From positions 134,392,621 to 134,456,620 of the forward strand of contig NC_133931.1 of assembly GCF_031877795.1 (NCBI RefSeq): DNA of 64,000 nucleotides. Direction: 5' to 3'. This stretch comes from Strix aluco (lineage: Eukaryota > Chordata > Aves > Strigiformes > Strigidae). A program made the position numbers and the translations under genes. Of this stretch, positions 1 through 61,761 are shown in pieces. The stretch's first letter is position 1. Each line of letters begins with the position of its first letter. Under the pieces are notes generated by a model, which saw only the letters and a program-made list of their open reading frames with translations, was not told where the DNA came from and ran no database searches.

Positions 1-3000
1 AGGGGGAAGCACTTCTTAGTCATAGTCTTCATTGCTGAGGGTTTTGAAGGCATATCCAGAGGTAGATTTGCACTCAAATCTCTAGATTTAAACTGTAAAC
101 TGCACAGTAAATACACCCCAGATAGTGATTTAGCATAAGAAAATTGCATATTGGATTGTTTTGCCCTTTCCAAAAGACAGTGAGCTACACACCACTGTGG
201 AAAGCTTGGGACACTAGTAAGAATCCCTTAAGCAATGATCTCATAGTTCTATGTGCACTGTTGTGGAGTTTGACAGTGTTCCAGGATTTTGCAGATGCAA
301 CCCTTAGTGAAAAGAAAAATTGTGTAAGATGTTAACACAAAAAAAGGACATATCTTTTGTTAGAGAGCTTCCTACCAGTCAGGGAGAAATTGTATTGCAT
401 CTCCAGACACTTGTTTGAAATTTGGGATTCCCCAAATTTGGATTTGGAAAGAATAAAATCCCCAGTCTGCCTGGAAATTTCCCATTTTCTGAATTCCAGG
501 CAAACCCAGCCCAGTGAATGGTACTTTCTCCATGCATGGCAAATGACAGATTTAGGATAAATTAAATTTCAGGGATTGTTAGGAACTGCACATCTTGTTG
601 GTAGACATAATAATAATATAATAGCATTGTATCTATGCTAATCATGGATAATAAAATTTTAGCTGGGCCTCTCCATAGGAATAGGGGTGACAGAGTAATG
701 AAGTGATGCACATAGCAGTCCTTCAAAGGAATGCTGTTGACTTTGGCTGTTTTACAGATGGGAAAAAGGAGGCACAGAGCAGGTAAATGAATTGTCCCAA
801 AATCATAAGGGAAGAGTCGGTTTCAGGCAAACTTTTGCAGGTAAACTTAATCTCTTATGACAGATGTGGAGGCATTTCCAGTGTTTGTGAGGAAAAGAGG
901 AATGAACTTGTCTTTAACTTCTGTGCATGACACTTCATCTTTAAAAATGTAGATGACAGGTATATCTTCTTTCTACCCATGAGATGGGGGTAGCCCCTTG
1001 TGCCTGCTTGCAGTGGGGAGTGAGACACATGGACATGTTAGACACTCATTTCCTGGCTTAGGCAACTTCACTCTTTCATTAGAGGAGCCAGGAAAAAAAC
1101 ACGGGGCTGCTCTGCAGTGAGGAGAGTGCAAGTTGCTAGAGCCTGTGGGGTACAAAGGCTATTAAGGAAACTAAGGTACCGGCAATAAATCTATGCATGG
1201 ATAATGCTATTTACTGCCAAATATACAATAAGAGATATCCTAAGAATCTAAACTGAGAGTTGTGAACCTAAAAGTTCCTTGAAAATGCTGGCTCAGTTTG
1301 TTCACCTACTTTGATGTAACTATTACATATACTATATACCTTTACCATATGCAATATATGTAAGCAAGAAAAAAACAACTATTCCTGTTAAGAACACTAT
1401 GAAGAACTATAAAGTTTTCTTTTCCCCCAACACCACATCCTTGCTAGAAAGCAGCTTAAAGAGCATTACTGCTACTGACAGGACAGATAGCTTGCTTCCA
1501 AATTCCCAGAGACATGTGACACCCAGCTGTAACTGTTGTGAAAGGCAGACATAGTGCCGCTGGGCAGCTGTGCAGTTAAAAGACCCCATTACCCTGCCAG
1601 GCTTACCAGCACAATGCAGTGGCTTGGTATGAAGGAGCTGGCGATGATGCCATACAATGTGGAGATTCTGGAGATCTCCAGAAAGCAGTTCTGTCCCAGA
1701 TGCAACATCAACTTGGTGCACTCCAGCACTCAGCAGAGCCCAGCAGGAGTGCAGCATCACCAGCCTTTTGCTGCATCTTTGCACATCATTGCCCATTGCA
1801 ATGGTTCATAGGTGCACAGGGAAGAAGTGCTCACCTGAGCAGAGTGCTGTGGCAGCTCTTCACACTGGCCCCAGCTTAGCATCTCCTTGTCCCTCTGTCG
1901 CATATCTGAGTTCTTCAGAGCCCAAAGGGGTATTTGCATTCAGGCTAATCTCCATCTCCCCTTGCATGCTTCACAACGCTCTTAAACCTCAGAGAAAGCA
2001 GAGTGTAGTTTTTGTATCCAGGACTGGCTAAAGCAGTGTTCTCATGCCTCAGCAGTTGGAAATACATGCAAAATCTCTTCATCCTTTTTATTTTTCCATT
2101 CTCATTGTGGGGGGGCAAATGCACTGTAAATCTTGCTGACAGCTATGTCAGCCATTTGGGCATGCATTCAACTGCAGTGTGGACACCTCTTTAGCCCAGC
2201 GTACAAGAAATGACCAGTATCCATTACCAAAAATGTCACTGATCTAAAATCTGTTCCAAGCTAGTCAGTATTTTTCCAGTGGCTTCAGTGTACTTTGGAA
2301 TAGTCTTATGGAGGTGAATTCTTTCATTTTAGGCAGCATTCTTGGATCACTCCTTTAGAATTGCTTTATAAAAACATCTACAGCCTATATAAATGCAGAG
2401 AGTGAATTTGGACACTTTCTGAAATACTAAAAGGAGGAAGCAGGCTTACAGATTAACTGTAAATGCCATGATCTCATAAATGACCAGAAGAAGCAAGTGT
2501 TACACAAAGTTAAGATCTGCCACCCACACATACTGACTCTATAAAGATAAATCAGTTGATTCTGTAAGTTGTTAATACTAGTGTTTTGCATACAGAACTT
2601 AACCTACCTATCTTTATATAAAACAAACATAAGATTTCAAGGTCTCTGTTCAGGACATCCTCCACCCCCCCATACACTTCAAATTCAATGTTATCTCTAA
2701 AGCTGTTGTACTTTGGGCTAGATTTAGTCATGTGTCCTGTGATTTCTTGAACTGAGATCCTACTCACGTGAATGATTACCATGCAGATTAAAATCAGTGT
2801 TTGAATTACACACAGGACTCCTAATTCTAATCTAAACTCTGTCAACATTTCTATAACTTTGTTTATATTTTGTCATGAATTTATGCCTAAGTTCAACTAA
2901 AGACACTTCTCCGTATCCTCCTTCCATCACAAACCCATACATTTGAAAAATGAAGCACATACACATGAAGTACTCAGGTGGTCAGCAAATTTTAAGTACT

Positions 3001-4748
3001 GTAAAAGGACCCGGGATCACACTGGTCATGCTGAAAGTGTTAATATCCATCACACTAAGCCTTTGAAATAACAAATTGTATGCCTTTCCTGTGGAAAAAA
3101 TCATAAAAGACATGAAACAATCAACCTGACTAACATTAGACTAACAATCAAAAGTTTAAAGACTTATTATGGATTTACTAAGATCTTTCTGAGACCTGAT
3201 TTACAAAAACTGGTAAACATAGCAGATTTGTTTGCAATAAAAAAATCTCGTATTGACCATGATTAAAATTAACATACTGGAAAAAATGTAAGGAATAATT
3301 TTCTGCCAGATACTTCTCTGCTCCATTAAACATTGCTTTGAGCATTGCATTATACCTTATCATGTTACAGTGATAGCAGTAGCGTAATTTTATTGCCTTA
3401 ATAACACAACTGCAGTTAGCTGACATGTGCTGTTTTGCTCATATAAGGAAGAAAAATATTAATTTGTTTTAAATAAGGGACTGTTTTTAAAAAGGCACTG
3501 ACTGCATCCAAAAAGACACATAAGAGAGCTGTGCAATACTAAACAAAGGAGTGAAACTTAAATGAAAAATGATTTGGGATGCCTCTTTTCATTTAGATAA
3601 GAGTAATACCCTCTTTGCCACCACCGACTGTAACAGCTCAGGAAGTGCTGGGAATCTTCTGACTGAATTTTGTGCGCACTGTGGCAAAGGGCAACAAGCA
3701 GAGAGGAGACTGGAGAGAAGGTGGGTAGGGAGCTCTGGAGAAAGGGCCTCGGAGGAGGCAGCGGGATACGCATAGCCGGAAAGGCTTCTGTCGCTGCAGG
3801 ATGCCTGCGCATGTTTTTTTTAATAAAGAGCCAGTTTAGTTTTAGTACCATGGGATTTCCTCAAGTTACAAACCAACAGGCAGTGCACGAAACACACAAG
3901 GTCTATTCTGTAACTGTTTAAAACGTAAAGCTTTATAAACATTGAAGTGCTACTTTTCCTCCAGAGAGGCCTTTTCTTAGTTGGAAAAATAAAACAAGGA
4001 AGCGCCTGTCATGTAGGTTGTACTAAAATTATACTTAGCATAATAAACTTATCTGTAATAGCATGTTCCTCAGCAGACTCTTTACCTATCATCTTCTACT
4101 TTGTAAAGAGAAACAGTTTATTTTCACTTGCGTCCTACACAGCTGAAAAAGATAGTAACTAAGTAGTGGTGATACACCTTGCATGTTCATCTCAAGAGAT
4201 GGGTAGGAAAACAGCAGCCAGTGGAAAGTCAAAACACGGAGCCATAAACAGATGCGTTCCCGTACGTGTTTTCCTGAGAGGATAATTGTTCTTGTTGATG
4301 GTTATGTACCTTTGAAAGTAAATAACAAACTGTATTACTAGTGAAAATAACTGGAAACAGAGAAGGTCCAAGGACACCAAAGCGGTTTTCTTTTCCCAAC
4401 AGAGGAAATTTTCTGACCTTGTGGAAAAGGCAAGGAAGGAAAGGGAATATAAGCGCCTGGTGTATTTTAAAACAATGTTATCAATATGCACCCTCCCTCT
4501 GATCATGTCTCTAAAAGCTGACGGATGCCCAAGCACGCAGGTGCTGTGTAACCACATAATGTTGGCTACCTTGCATTGAATAAGGAAAACGTTTGTCTTG
4601 AATCCAGGAAGATTTGGACAAAGCCTTAAGAGACTTCCAGATCTGGAATTTCAAGCACACAGTCCATGCATATAGTGCTGTGTTGCTGTGTAAGTGAAGA
4701 AAAAAGACCATGAAATTTATCAAACTTATTTATTGACTTTACTGATCT

Positions 4749-4836
4749 GGGGTTTTTTTGGGGTTTGGGGTGGGGGGTTGGTTGGTTGTTTTGTTGGTGG
4801 GTTTTTTAATTATTTTTGTTTTTTTTTTTTTTTTTT
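4749..4836 (+). repeat. G/T-rich tract with G-quadruplex motif and T18
   Basis: Four G runs at 4749-4752, 4760-4763, 4767-4770 and 4772-4777 with T7, T3 and T1 loops make a textbook quadruplex motif on the + strand. Repeated TTGG steps follow, and then a T18 run at 4819-4836. It closely resembles the tract in SCIN intron 10. Confidence 0.85.
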
Positions 4837-7800
4837 CTAGCACCACACAGTTTATCCCAGTTTCACAACATTGTAGGTCCTGTAAGAGGGGTCATCCCCC
4901 AGTCCTTTGTTATGCTGTTCAGGATTTTATTTTTAAAAGTATAAATTTGAGAAATGTACTTCCAGAAGTCATATATATAAAGCAAGGAAGTGAGAAAGGG
5001 TGGAATAGAGCTAATGCTTATGTTTGGCTTCTATACAGAACTAGTCAAGAAGGCTCAGGAGCAGAGCTCAGAAACATGGGACAGGAGAGTGCCAGAGACC
5101 ACCAAGATGGTGGTATGGGATCTATCTTAGGAGGATAAAATGGAGACCCAGGGAAAAGAGGTACCTAGACTACTGATTTGAGGGAGAAGCTAAAGGGTGC
5201 TTTGTAACTGTTCAACATTTTTTTTCTGGAAGGAGTGAATGCTGTAGTTCTCTTTGGCAGTACAAATATATACAGTATTATCGACATGAAGGAAATGAGG
5301 GGATGATAAATATTGGAGACATTAGTTCTTTTTTTTACAGTAAGAGGATTCATTTATTCTGGGAACTATGCCTAATGCTGGCTAGGATTGAGGATGTGTA
5401 AATAATCTGTCTCCCATCAGTTATGCATTTTACCTCACTCTTTATTTTACCTGGTATCTGCCCTTGCTCAGTGGATAAACAAATTGGAAGAGGAGTCAGG
5501 AGAACAGGTTATGCAAATATAATACACTTCTGGCTCTGAGGTCATGCCTTCTCTGGAATAATAAGTTCCTTAAAACAAGACATTAAGAAAATTGATTGAT
5601 TTCCATAAGATTAATTTTTTTCTTGGAGTCTAAGGCTGAGGGAATTGCGAGATTTACTTGAGTTGATATGAAACATGGGTTCTTCAGACTTTCTCATGAA
5701 AAAACTTGTTCCTGATGAGTGGCAAAAAAAAAAAAAAATATTTCTCCATGTCTTTCCTTGTCACTTAGATTTATGAAAGCAACTTTCAAATAAAGGTTGT
5801 GTTGACAGTACAACTTTTAATGTCGAGGCACCTCCGTGCTTTCTACATGCATAGTGCTAATCAGAAAACAGAGAGGTTGCGTCCTTTTCCAGTAAGTATG
5901 TCTCGGATTCTTGAAACAGGAATCAGTCCCAAGCTTTGATTTAAAATAGATCTTTCTTTAGACCTCTTGAGCAACATCAAGACCCCATCTTGAACATGTG
6001 CTACCAAAAGATAACTATTTTAAAAGCCGCCTCCATCAGGTTTGCAGATCTCAGCAGCTTTTTAGCGAATTAGTATACTTTCAATATTTCAGAGAAAAGG
6101 AAGAAGTTAAATCTGGTGAGCCTGATGTAGAAACAAATTTATGAATGCCTTTGTTCTCCTTCAGACAGCCATGCTTTTAGAGCTGCTAAACTCAATGGGC
6201 AGATCCCCAGTGTCAGTGATTTTAGAAACTACTTACTTAATTTGGGAGGGCTGACCAAGGAAACTTTCCTGCCCTCTTCAAACTGAAGCAATGCTGAGAG
6301 TATTAATTTTAAAATGCTGTGACAGGACTCTTGTTAGTGATTAGTGTTTTGTGCTGGTATAATTAAACTTGGCTAATACATAAAAGCTGACACACAGTAA
6401 CAAAATTCATAATTCTCATATGTGTTATTCTCTAAGAGTTTGAAACCACTTTAGTCCTTCATTAGTTGAAGTATAGCAATACACTTGTGCTTTAAGAAAA
6501 CACATGGGAGGCATAAATGCTATCCTATATGAGCTTGGTAAGAACTGGATGCTTTGAACAATCTAGAAAATGTTTATTTTCCCAGGTTGGTGTACCAAAT
6601 TCAAGAAACTTTCAAACAGACTTTTTTCAGGAAGTCAGAAAACAGAAAGTCTTCTCCGTCCTTCTCATATTTTCCTCTCCTTCTTCTCTGTTTCAGATAT
6701 TTGACTGAATTAAGTGTTCAGGGTCAGTGAATTAAAAACTGAAAAAATTTAGAGGTGTTTCAAATTTTATGTGAAGGTCAATGAATGTTTTGAAAAAAAA
6801 TAGATTCTATACATGGTTTCCAAACCCAGAATAAGTTCATATATGAGATTTGATGAAAAATGTAATTTTAAATACTCAGCTTAATACTTGCAGATATCTA
6901 TTAATGAGCTACTCTGTATTTAAAAAGTAGCCATACCACTACAGTGATCTGTGTTATTCTGAAATGTTATAAGCTTAAATCCTATTTTTATTCATAGTTA
7001 AATTAATCTTACAACCATTTTGCCTGGAATAGAGAATATGGCCTACTCCATGGATATCTACCACTGAAATCAGCTACAATGAATGAGTTTATTCCTCTGA
7101 GAATTCAGAGGCACTACTTGCTAAACAGGGGTAGGAGGTGCACATGCTTTGAGTACTCTGCTGTTCACACACATTGCCTTTAAACACATAAAGGCATTGA
7201 CATATCTTCAAGAGAAGAATGTCAGAATAACTTTATTTCAAAATACACCTGCAATTAAAATCTTGGCAAAAATATCCTTTCCTTAGGGTCTTAGTTTAAT
7301 GTGTCACAAAGATTGTTCCTTTTTACATTAAATTTAGTAACCCTGTCAGATGAATTATTATCAAGGAATTAATGAAGGAAACATTTACCATTTAAAGAAT
7401 GCAATGAAATAAATTAAACTGAAATCTTACCTCAGTTTAGATAACTACCAGCAGTTTTGCTTTTTACCACTTTTCTACAGATTTGATAGTTTCCCCTTCC
7501 CCCTTTGTGAGTAGATGCCTAGAAGAGCCATGGGTTTATGCACATGGAGAAGGCTGTTTTCCCTGAGTCCTCTCCACTCCCCTGCTTGCCATATCCAATA
7601 ATTCAGGCACTCCTTCCACAGATTTAAGGATATCTTGTTGGAGAGTTGATATATGAGCTCAATGGATATTGCATATTTAACTAATTGGTCCAGAAGATGA
7701 TTGTGCTTTCTTCAAATTGTTGCTCATTTCTTGTGTTTGGGCAAACCTCTTTTCCTCAGTTCTACTTAGATGCTTTTAACTTCAATTATTGCACTGATGG

Positions 7801-8073
7801 TAAATGGGAATGTGGCGGTTTTCTTATTCTTTTTCAAGTATTCAAAAATAACTTAAACCGTCATCAAAACCTGTATGCTGCAACATACAAATAAGAAACT
7901 TCAATTACAACTCCTTGACACTCAAAAGATTATTCTGAAATTATAGTCAGATGAAAATTACAGTATTTTCAAATTCAGAATTGGTAGATACCACTTTGAC
8001 ACTTACAGAATGTCCGTCTGTCCAGACAAATTCTGTAACTAGCCTAGAAGGGCTATGTATTTGAACTTTACAC

Positions 8074-8091
8074 AAGAAAGAAAGAAAGAAA
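8074..8091 (+). repeat. Short GAAA microsatellite
   Basis: About four GAAA units in a row. A simple repeat with nothing else of note. Confidence 0.85.
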
Positions 8092-10254
8092 TTACAGTAA
8101 CAGGTTTAATTCCCTACTACCTTCCATCCTCTGTAATGTAAAGTGATGCCACTTCATCTTTTGTAATGGAAAAAATGTCACCAATCCGACACATTGCCAC
8201 TTCCACTTATGCAAAACAAATGGATGATCTGGAGCAATAAGCTGATACTGAATTGTGCCTTAGGACAGGGTATAACCTTTAGTGCACCATGTGAATGACA
8301 TGAATGGAACCATTTCTGATGGGGCATCTTGCTTCACAAAGCAGCGTGCAATTGAATCCCAGTAATACTGTGGAAATTGAGAAAAGAGAGTGAAAGAGGT
8401 TTCGTAGCAATGAGCAAAGTTATCAACTGTTATAAAGTAGCCTTGTTTTAATCAAACTTTCTGAGTAATTATTTCTGGCCAATAACTCTGAATCTTTCTT
8501 AATAAAGAATGGCCTTTCCATTTTTCTATTTCCAGCCAAGATACACTGGTTCATTGAAAACTTGAACCTGAACTCTGCAAAGACCTGGAGATTTTCCCCA
8601 CCAAACTTGAGACCACTATATCTAAATATAAGGAAGAAAACTTAAGGATATGGGGGATCATTTTGGTGAAACTTACTGAGCCACCTATCTGTAGAGAACA
8701 GCATGATTTATTCCTATGGTAGACCAAATGAGCAAGAAACGTGGACAGGCTGATAAATCACTGATGTGAGTAACGACAGTATTTCTCTGTCTAGATAGCC
8801 AAGGTGGGTAAAACGATGAGTCTGAGAATGTTTTTCTGAATCTTGTCTACTCCCATGACCATGCAATGAAATGCTGTGTCATATAAACATAAAGGAGACC
8901 TTCTGTCTCATGGAAGATAGGGGATTGCTGAAGGAGTGCTTCAATTCCTGCTCTCTGACTCCTTGAGATATAATATACTGTGGCTTGGGATGAACGTGTA
9001 ATCAGAATTTATTGATTAAACTTTTATGCTACTCATTGAATATTTCAAGGGAAGAGCATCAGAAAAATGCAGGGAACTACAACGTACTTAATATTTAACA
9101 CTTCACTTCTCACTAGCCTGTTGTCAAAAATGTTTTCCTAGATTCTTTAACTGAAGCCAACATTCAGACTGCTTCCTCTGCATGCTCTACTCAGGCAGCA
9201 CCATTGCTGGAGAATGAATTTGGAGAGTCGGAGCTCCTCAGCTGCTGGGCATGTGGTGTCCTTACCTGCACAGCTGAATGGTGGGTGCCACTGAAGAACC
9301 CCTCACCACCTGTACAGGGAGCACTGACACTGCCACAGTGAGTAAGAGGGTGCTCACGCAAGCAGAGCAGGGTGTAGGTAAGAGCCAGCCAGTTGCCAAA
9401 TGGAGCACATAGCATAGCTGTAATCCTACCCTCTCTATGCCTTAGATACCTGCCTCAAAGCTACACAGTAAGGCCCTTTATTTGCTCTGGACTTGGAGGA
9501 TTAAAACCAGACTCCTCTCTTGAAGGTAAAGGAGGATTTACTACTTTTATGTCAGTGGACTGGTTGAAATTCTGCATACCTCTCATCTGGTAGCCTTGTG
9601 ACTCAAACTTTGCCAGTAAAGAAGAAAGCTAGGTTTCAGTCTTTCTTCAACATGTTCTGGCTTTGCTAAAGCCTCTCCTGTTAAAGTCAGGGTACTGAGC
9701 AGGATGGTTTGAAGGATGATGAGAGAATGGAGAGAATTAGCAAGTGGTAACATAATTCTATAGCCAGGTTTTGATAACTTGGCTTTTAAAGCTGTATGGT
9801 CTAATTCTCCTTCTGCTCATACTGTATCAGCAATTTTTTTTTTTTTAGAAGTATATTGGAAATAAGAATTTAGCTCAGATCTGTCAACTGACTTACATAT
9901 TTGAGGTAAATCTGAAATAACTAGTGATTTGTAATTCAGCAACAGAACAGATAAGAACAGGGGCTGACCTCTGTGACTGTTTGGACAAGAGTGTGCTTTT
10001 GACACACGTACTCTGTGTACAGCAAACTTTGTAATGTGAAACTGGAGGAAAAACTAAACATCTGTAATCCCATTGTTGAGGTAGGGTCATAGAGTTCAGG
10101 AGGATATTTGGCATATGTGGTGAAGAAGAAACAAGCTTTGCAGGAGGAAACACTTCTGACATTTGAAAATATTCTCTCCTCACATTCCCTTTTCATTCCT
10201 TCCATTGTTAGTTCCTGAAATTCTAATTCAATGCTGGCCATCAGCCTTGTAGAA

Positions 10255-11015
10255 GGACTTAAACCTTAAACACCTTCCCCCAGTCCTCCCTTCTTCCCGA
10301 GCTCAGCTTTGTTCCCGATATCTCTACCTCCTGCCCCTCAGTGGTACAGGGAGCAGGGAATGGGGGTGCGGTCAGTTCTGCTGTTTCTTCCTCCTTAGGG
10401 TGGGGGGAACTCCTCACATTCTTCCCCTACTCCAGTGCAGTTCCCATCTCCCAGGAGACAGTCCTCCACTAACTTTTTCCAACATGAGTCCCTCCCACAG
10501 GCCTTAGCATTTCCCGAGCTGCTCTGGGGTGGGTCACTCCCGCGTGTTGCAATTCTCCCAGCACCAAACTACAACTGGGCTTCTTCTTCCCTCAAGAGTC
10601 CTGGCCTTTTTTTGGGCACAGCCACCTGTTCTGATGTGGGGTCCTCCACGGTCTGCAGGTCAGCATCTGCTCCACCGTAGACCCCCATGGGTGGCAGGGG
10701 GGTGGCCCTGCCGTCTCACCACAGGGTACAGGGGAGTCCCTGCTCTGGTGCACCTCCCCCCCTTCTCCTCCTTCCTTCCACTGACCTCAGTGTTCACACA
10801 GATGTTCTCCTCACAACTCCTCCTCACAACTCCCTTTCCTCCTCCCAGGTTCCCCTTCTTAAATAAGTTATCGCAGAGGCGCAGCTAATTGGCCCAGCCT
10901 TGGTGCAAAGGTGGGTCTGACTTGGATCCGGGGGAGCTTCAATAAGCTTCTCACAGGGGGCCACTGCTGTAGCCCCCTCCTCTGCTAACAAACCCTCCCC
11001 CCCCCCCAACACTTT
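10255..11015 (-). mobile_element. Degraded avian LTR-like interspersed repeat, antisense
   Basis: A C/T-rich, GC-elevated block with abrupt edges. The + strand holds degenerate modules of the form CTGCTCC...TGGGGTCCTCCAC...CTGCAG, then TTCTTAAATAAGTTATC, CAGAGGCGCA, TTGGCCCAGCCTTGG and AGCTTCTCACAG, ending in a C11 run. The order matches the reverse complement of a widespread bird repeat I know from memory, in which the TTAAATA element acts as a TATA-like box; I believe it is an LTR. The copy is diverged and carries no protein-coding part. Boundaries are approximate and the family name is not recalled. Open frames inside it are not genes. Confidence 0.6.
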
Positions 11016-13584
11016 GTTACTCCAAAGCTAAAACAGCACTAGGCCTTTACCATCCTTCTGAGAAAGCCATAGTTTATCAGCAAAATATAATCTTTAGGGA
11101 ATTAGAGCAGAATTCTTTGAAACATTAAGGAAGTCTGAAATCCATTACAGTGCAATTTCTAATGACTGCAGTAATTGCAATTTGACCCATGACTTCTGAG
11201 TAACAAAACCAGTGTTGTTTTGTAGTCCTCTCCAATTACTACATCAAACAACATGCAAAAGCACATAAAAAGTAATTTCAGCTGTTCTTTCTGAATGTAC
11301 AAATCCTAGGTTACTTCTCTTTTTCTTCTTCAATATTTCTCTTTCGAATAACTGCCTGTTAGAAAGTTTTTAATTATTTAAAATGTTAGGAAAATCTGTG
11401 TAATGTTAACAATGCCAGTGCTTATTTTTGCTATTAAAAATAGATGGAAATGGATCAAGACAAAGGACAGTACAACTTTCATGAGTGAGATTGCAAAAGC
11501 AAGATTTGCAGAGAGACAAAAATTAATGTTGAAGAGTACAAACAAATATCCTGGCACTTATGATACAAACTTCAACCCAAGGTTTTCTTTGCTAGCAGCC
11601 AGTAAGTGATTACATAGTACGTAATCCTAGTAAGACAAACTTGAGCATGAGAAAACTCTGCTGTCAGTACTAACATCCTTTGTGTCTGAGTTGTCCCACA
11701 GACTCTGAGACAAAACAATTAAACTGTCCTTGTGTCATGAACCTTTGTCCATTGGTGTGTGATACTGGGCACAGTCAATGCTGAACAAATAGCATTAGCG
11801 TGCATCTCATGACAGCAAGGGGGATTACAGCTGAGAGTAGTATTTGGTCAGTTGATTGAAAATTTAAAGCTAGAATAAGGAGATGTAAATTTGACTCAAC
11901 TGGCCTGTGCAATCTGTGCACAAACAATCTTAGCTTGGCAAGACAGGCAGACAGGTGGGAGACATGAGGCTACGTAACACCGGGCTGGCTTGAGCTCATG
12001 TATGGGCAAAGCCCAGCACACTTCCAAAGTGAGTGCAACTTGCCAACTTCAGAAGAAATAGTAAATCCATACAATTACAGAGTATGTGGTAAATTCTACC
12101 CACACTGACTAAAGCTAACTAACACACAAGAATGCAAAAAAGCATGCAATGAGAAGAAGAAAAACTGCTTGGTGTAATTAAGTGAGTAAAAGTGAAAAAA
12201 GAACAATTGGCATAGATGGAAGGGTAAAACTGAGAAACCGCTCATGAATATTTCGAAACATCTGATACTATATTGAAACTGGAACTGCTGGAATTTTTTG
12301 GCTGTTCTTTCTAAAGGTTTTTTTCATCTTCAGATGGGGAACTGTCTGGAGAAAAGTATTTCATTTGGGACGCATAGTGCTTTATCAAGCAGACTCGGCC
12401 TCACCAAGTCCTCAGCGCTGGCAGAATGAGGGATAAAATGCTTGGCCATGAACTGGTGAAGGTGAGCTGTAACATGTTCAGCTGGACCTTGGACAAAGCA
12501 GAGCACCCGCAGGTTCCTCTTTTAAACAGTGGGGATACAGCTGAGGGTGCCTGTACACCTCGGTCTGGCAAGCTGATGACAGGATGCTCACCAAAATGGG
12601 AGGTGATAGTAGGTACACATTGTGTAATGGCATCTTTTCTCTCAATAGCTATACTGTACACCAGACAGTATGAAAAGAAAGCAGGGAATATAGTTAAAAG
12701 CATTTCTTAGATGTGGTGCATTTTTTAACTTTTTGCCAGGGAAGCTGCTCTCCAGCTGCTCTGTTGTGTTTAGCAGTGCCTCTCCCTCCTGACTGAGGTA
12801 GCCCCAATCCACCTGCAGGTGGATACTTGCACTCTGGTTGTATTAACTTGCTAAAACAAAGTAGTAGGGAAATCAGGACCCTCAAAATTAATCCAGGTGG
12901 ATATGATAATGGACCTAAACACAGCCCTCTCTGAAATATATCTTTTGATATACTGAGAGCTTGAGCTGCACCTATCTGTATCCTATCCAGATTAATCTAG
13001 CTCCTATCAGAATTAGCTGAAAGCAGTGATTTGCTATAATTTTCATGTTGTAACAACCTGCCAGGATGCTGTACCAACCATTTCTAAAGGACAAGTAGGA
13101 AGTAGGTTTAACCCTTTTGGGTTGTTGTTGCATGGTGTTGGAAAAACACCAGCACAATGCTTTCCATTTTCTGAGAAAGTGAAATTTATATAGATTCTGG
13201 GCTTTATATGGAGTCTTCAAAACGATACAAGATTTCCCCCCCTACAAAAAGATTCCTGGCAATATTGGAGAAATAAAATGAAATTATTGGATGGAGAGTG
13301 AGAGCTGTGCTCTGCCATTCCAACCTGTGGTAAAAACAAGAGCTCAGCAGCAAGCGCAAGGCTATAAAAACTCTTTGTATTCTGATATGAGCAGCTTACA
13401 AAAACAAGGCAGATGTGATAATTACATAAACCAAATGCACAGCACAGTAACACCCGTAGCTACCGGGTTAGGCCGGTTGTGCTTTGCTTTCTTGACTTTT
13501 TTTTTTTTTTTTTTGCACCCCTTCTCATTTTAGAAGAGACCAATTTCCCATTTGCAGCAAGTGAGGCTGATTTTTCGTAACACC
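11016..13584. other. Intergenic segment between LTR-like repeat and SCIN promoter
   Basis: AT-rich sequence with no recognised gene or transposon. A T18 run lies at 13497-13514, just before the CpG island. Regulatory elements are likely this close to the start site, but none can be named. Confidence 0.7.
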
Positions 13585-13781
13585 TCCGCGACGGCTTTGG
13601 GGCAGAGAAGGAAAAGGTATGCCGGGTGAAGTTTGTAGGCGTGTTAAAGACTAAAAAAACTCAGCGGGGCCGCCGGGGAGGGCCGGCACACGCACCCCTG
13701 GCCCCCCTCACCGGGGTCCCCGCCCCGGCGGCTGCGGGCGGTGCCCTCCCCGTCCCGTCCCGCTCCGCCCCGCTCCGCCGC

Positions 13782-13787
13782 TATAAG
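13782..13787 (+). promoter_or_regulatory. SCIN: TATA-like box of SCIN
   Basis: TATAAG sits 64 bases before the ATG, directly before two GC boxes. A start site about 30 bases downstream would fall near 13812 and leave a 5' UTR of only about 35 bases. That is inference; the true start site may differ. Confidence 0.55.
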
Positions 13788-13845
13788 GGCGGTGGGGCGG
13801 TGCAGGCAGTGCTGTTTCTCGGTGCCCCGTTTCTCGCTCCCGGCC

Positions 13846-61761
<47,916 letters not shown>

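Larger units (their letters stand above)
1..10254. other. Intergenic region upstream of SCIN
   Basis: AT-rich, low in repeats, with only short chance open frames and no recognised gene; in particular, no VWDE-like exons on the minus strand. It contains a G/T-rich tract at 4749-4836, an A15 run near 5724, a GAAA microsatellite at 8074-8091 and an imperfect hairpin at 8003-8038 (TTACAGAAT paired with ATTCTGTAA). Confidence 0.75.

Noticed and set aside
1407..1796. 129-codon minus-strand open frame, with overlapping plus-strand frames
   Set aside because: No recognisable domain, no splice or promoter context, and equally long frames on the other strand over the same bases, as expected by chance.
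4192..4557. 121-codon minus-strand open frame
   Set aside because: The translation is unlike any family I know, and there is no supporting start context or neighbouring exon.
8003..8038. Imperfect hairpin considered as a small-RNA precursor
   Set aside because: Nine outer pairs plus four inner ones with an internal loop; too short for a microRNA precursor and without supporting evidence.
10435..10888. Open frames of 81 and 119 codons
   Set aside because: They fall inside the degraded LTR-like repeat and on the strand opposite to its inferred sense; they are not genes.
1..13584. Search for exons of VWDE, the neighbour of SCIN in mammals as recalled
   Set aside because: No EGF-like or von Willebrand D-type cysteine patterns were seen on the minus strand. 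The neighbour probably lies outside the window.
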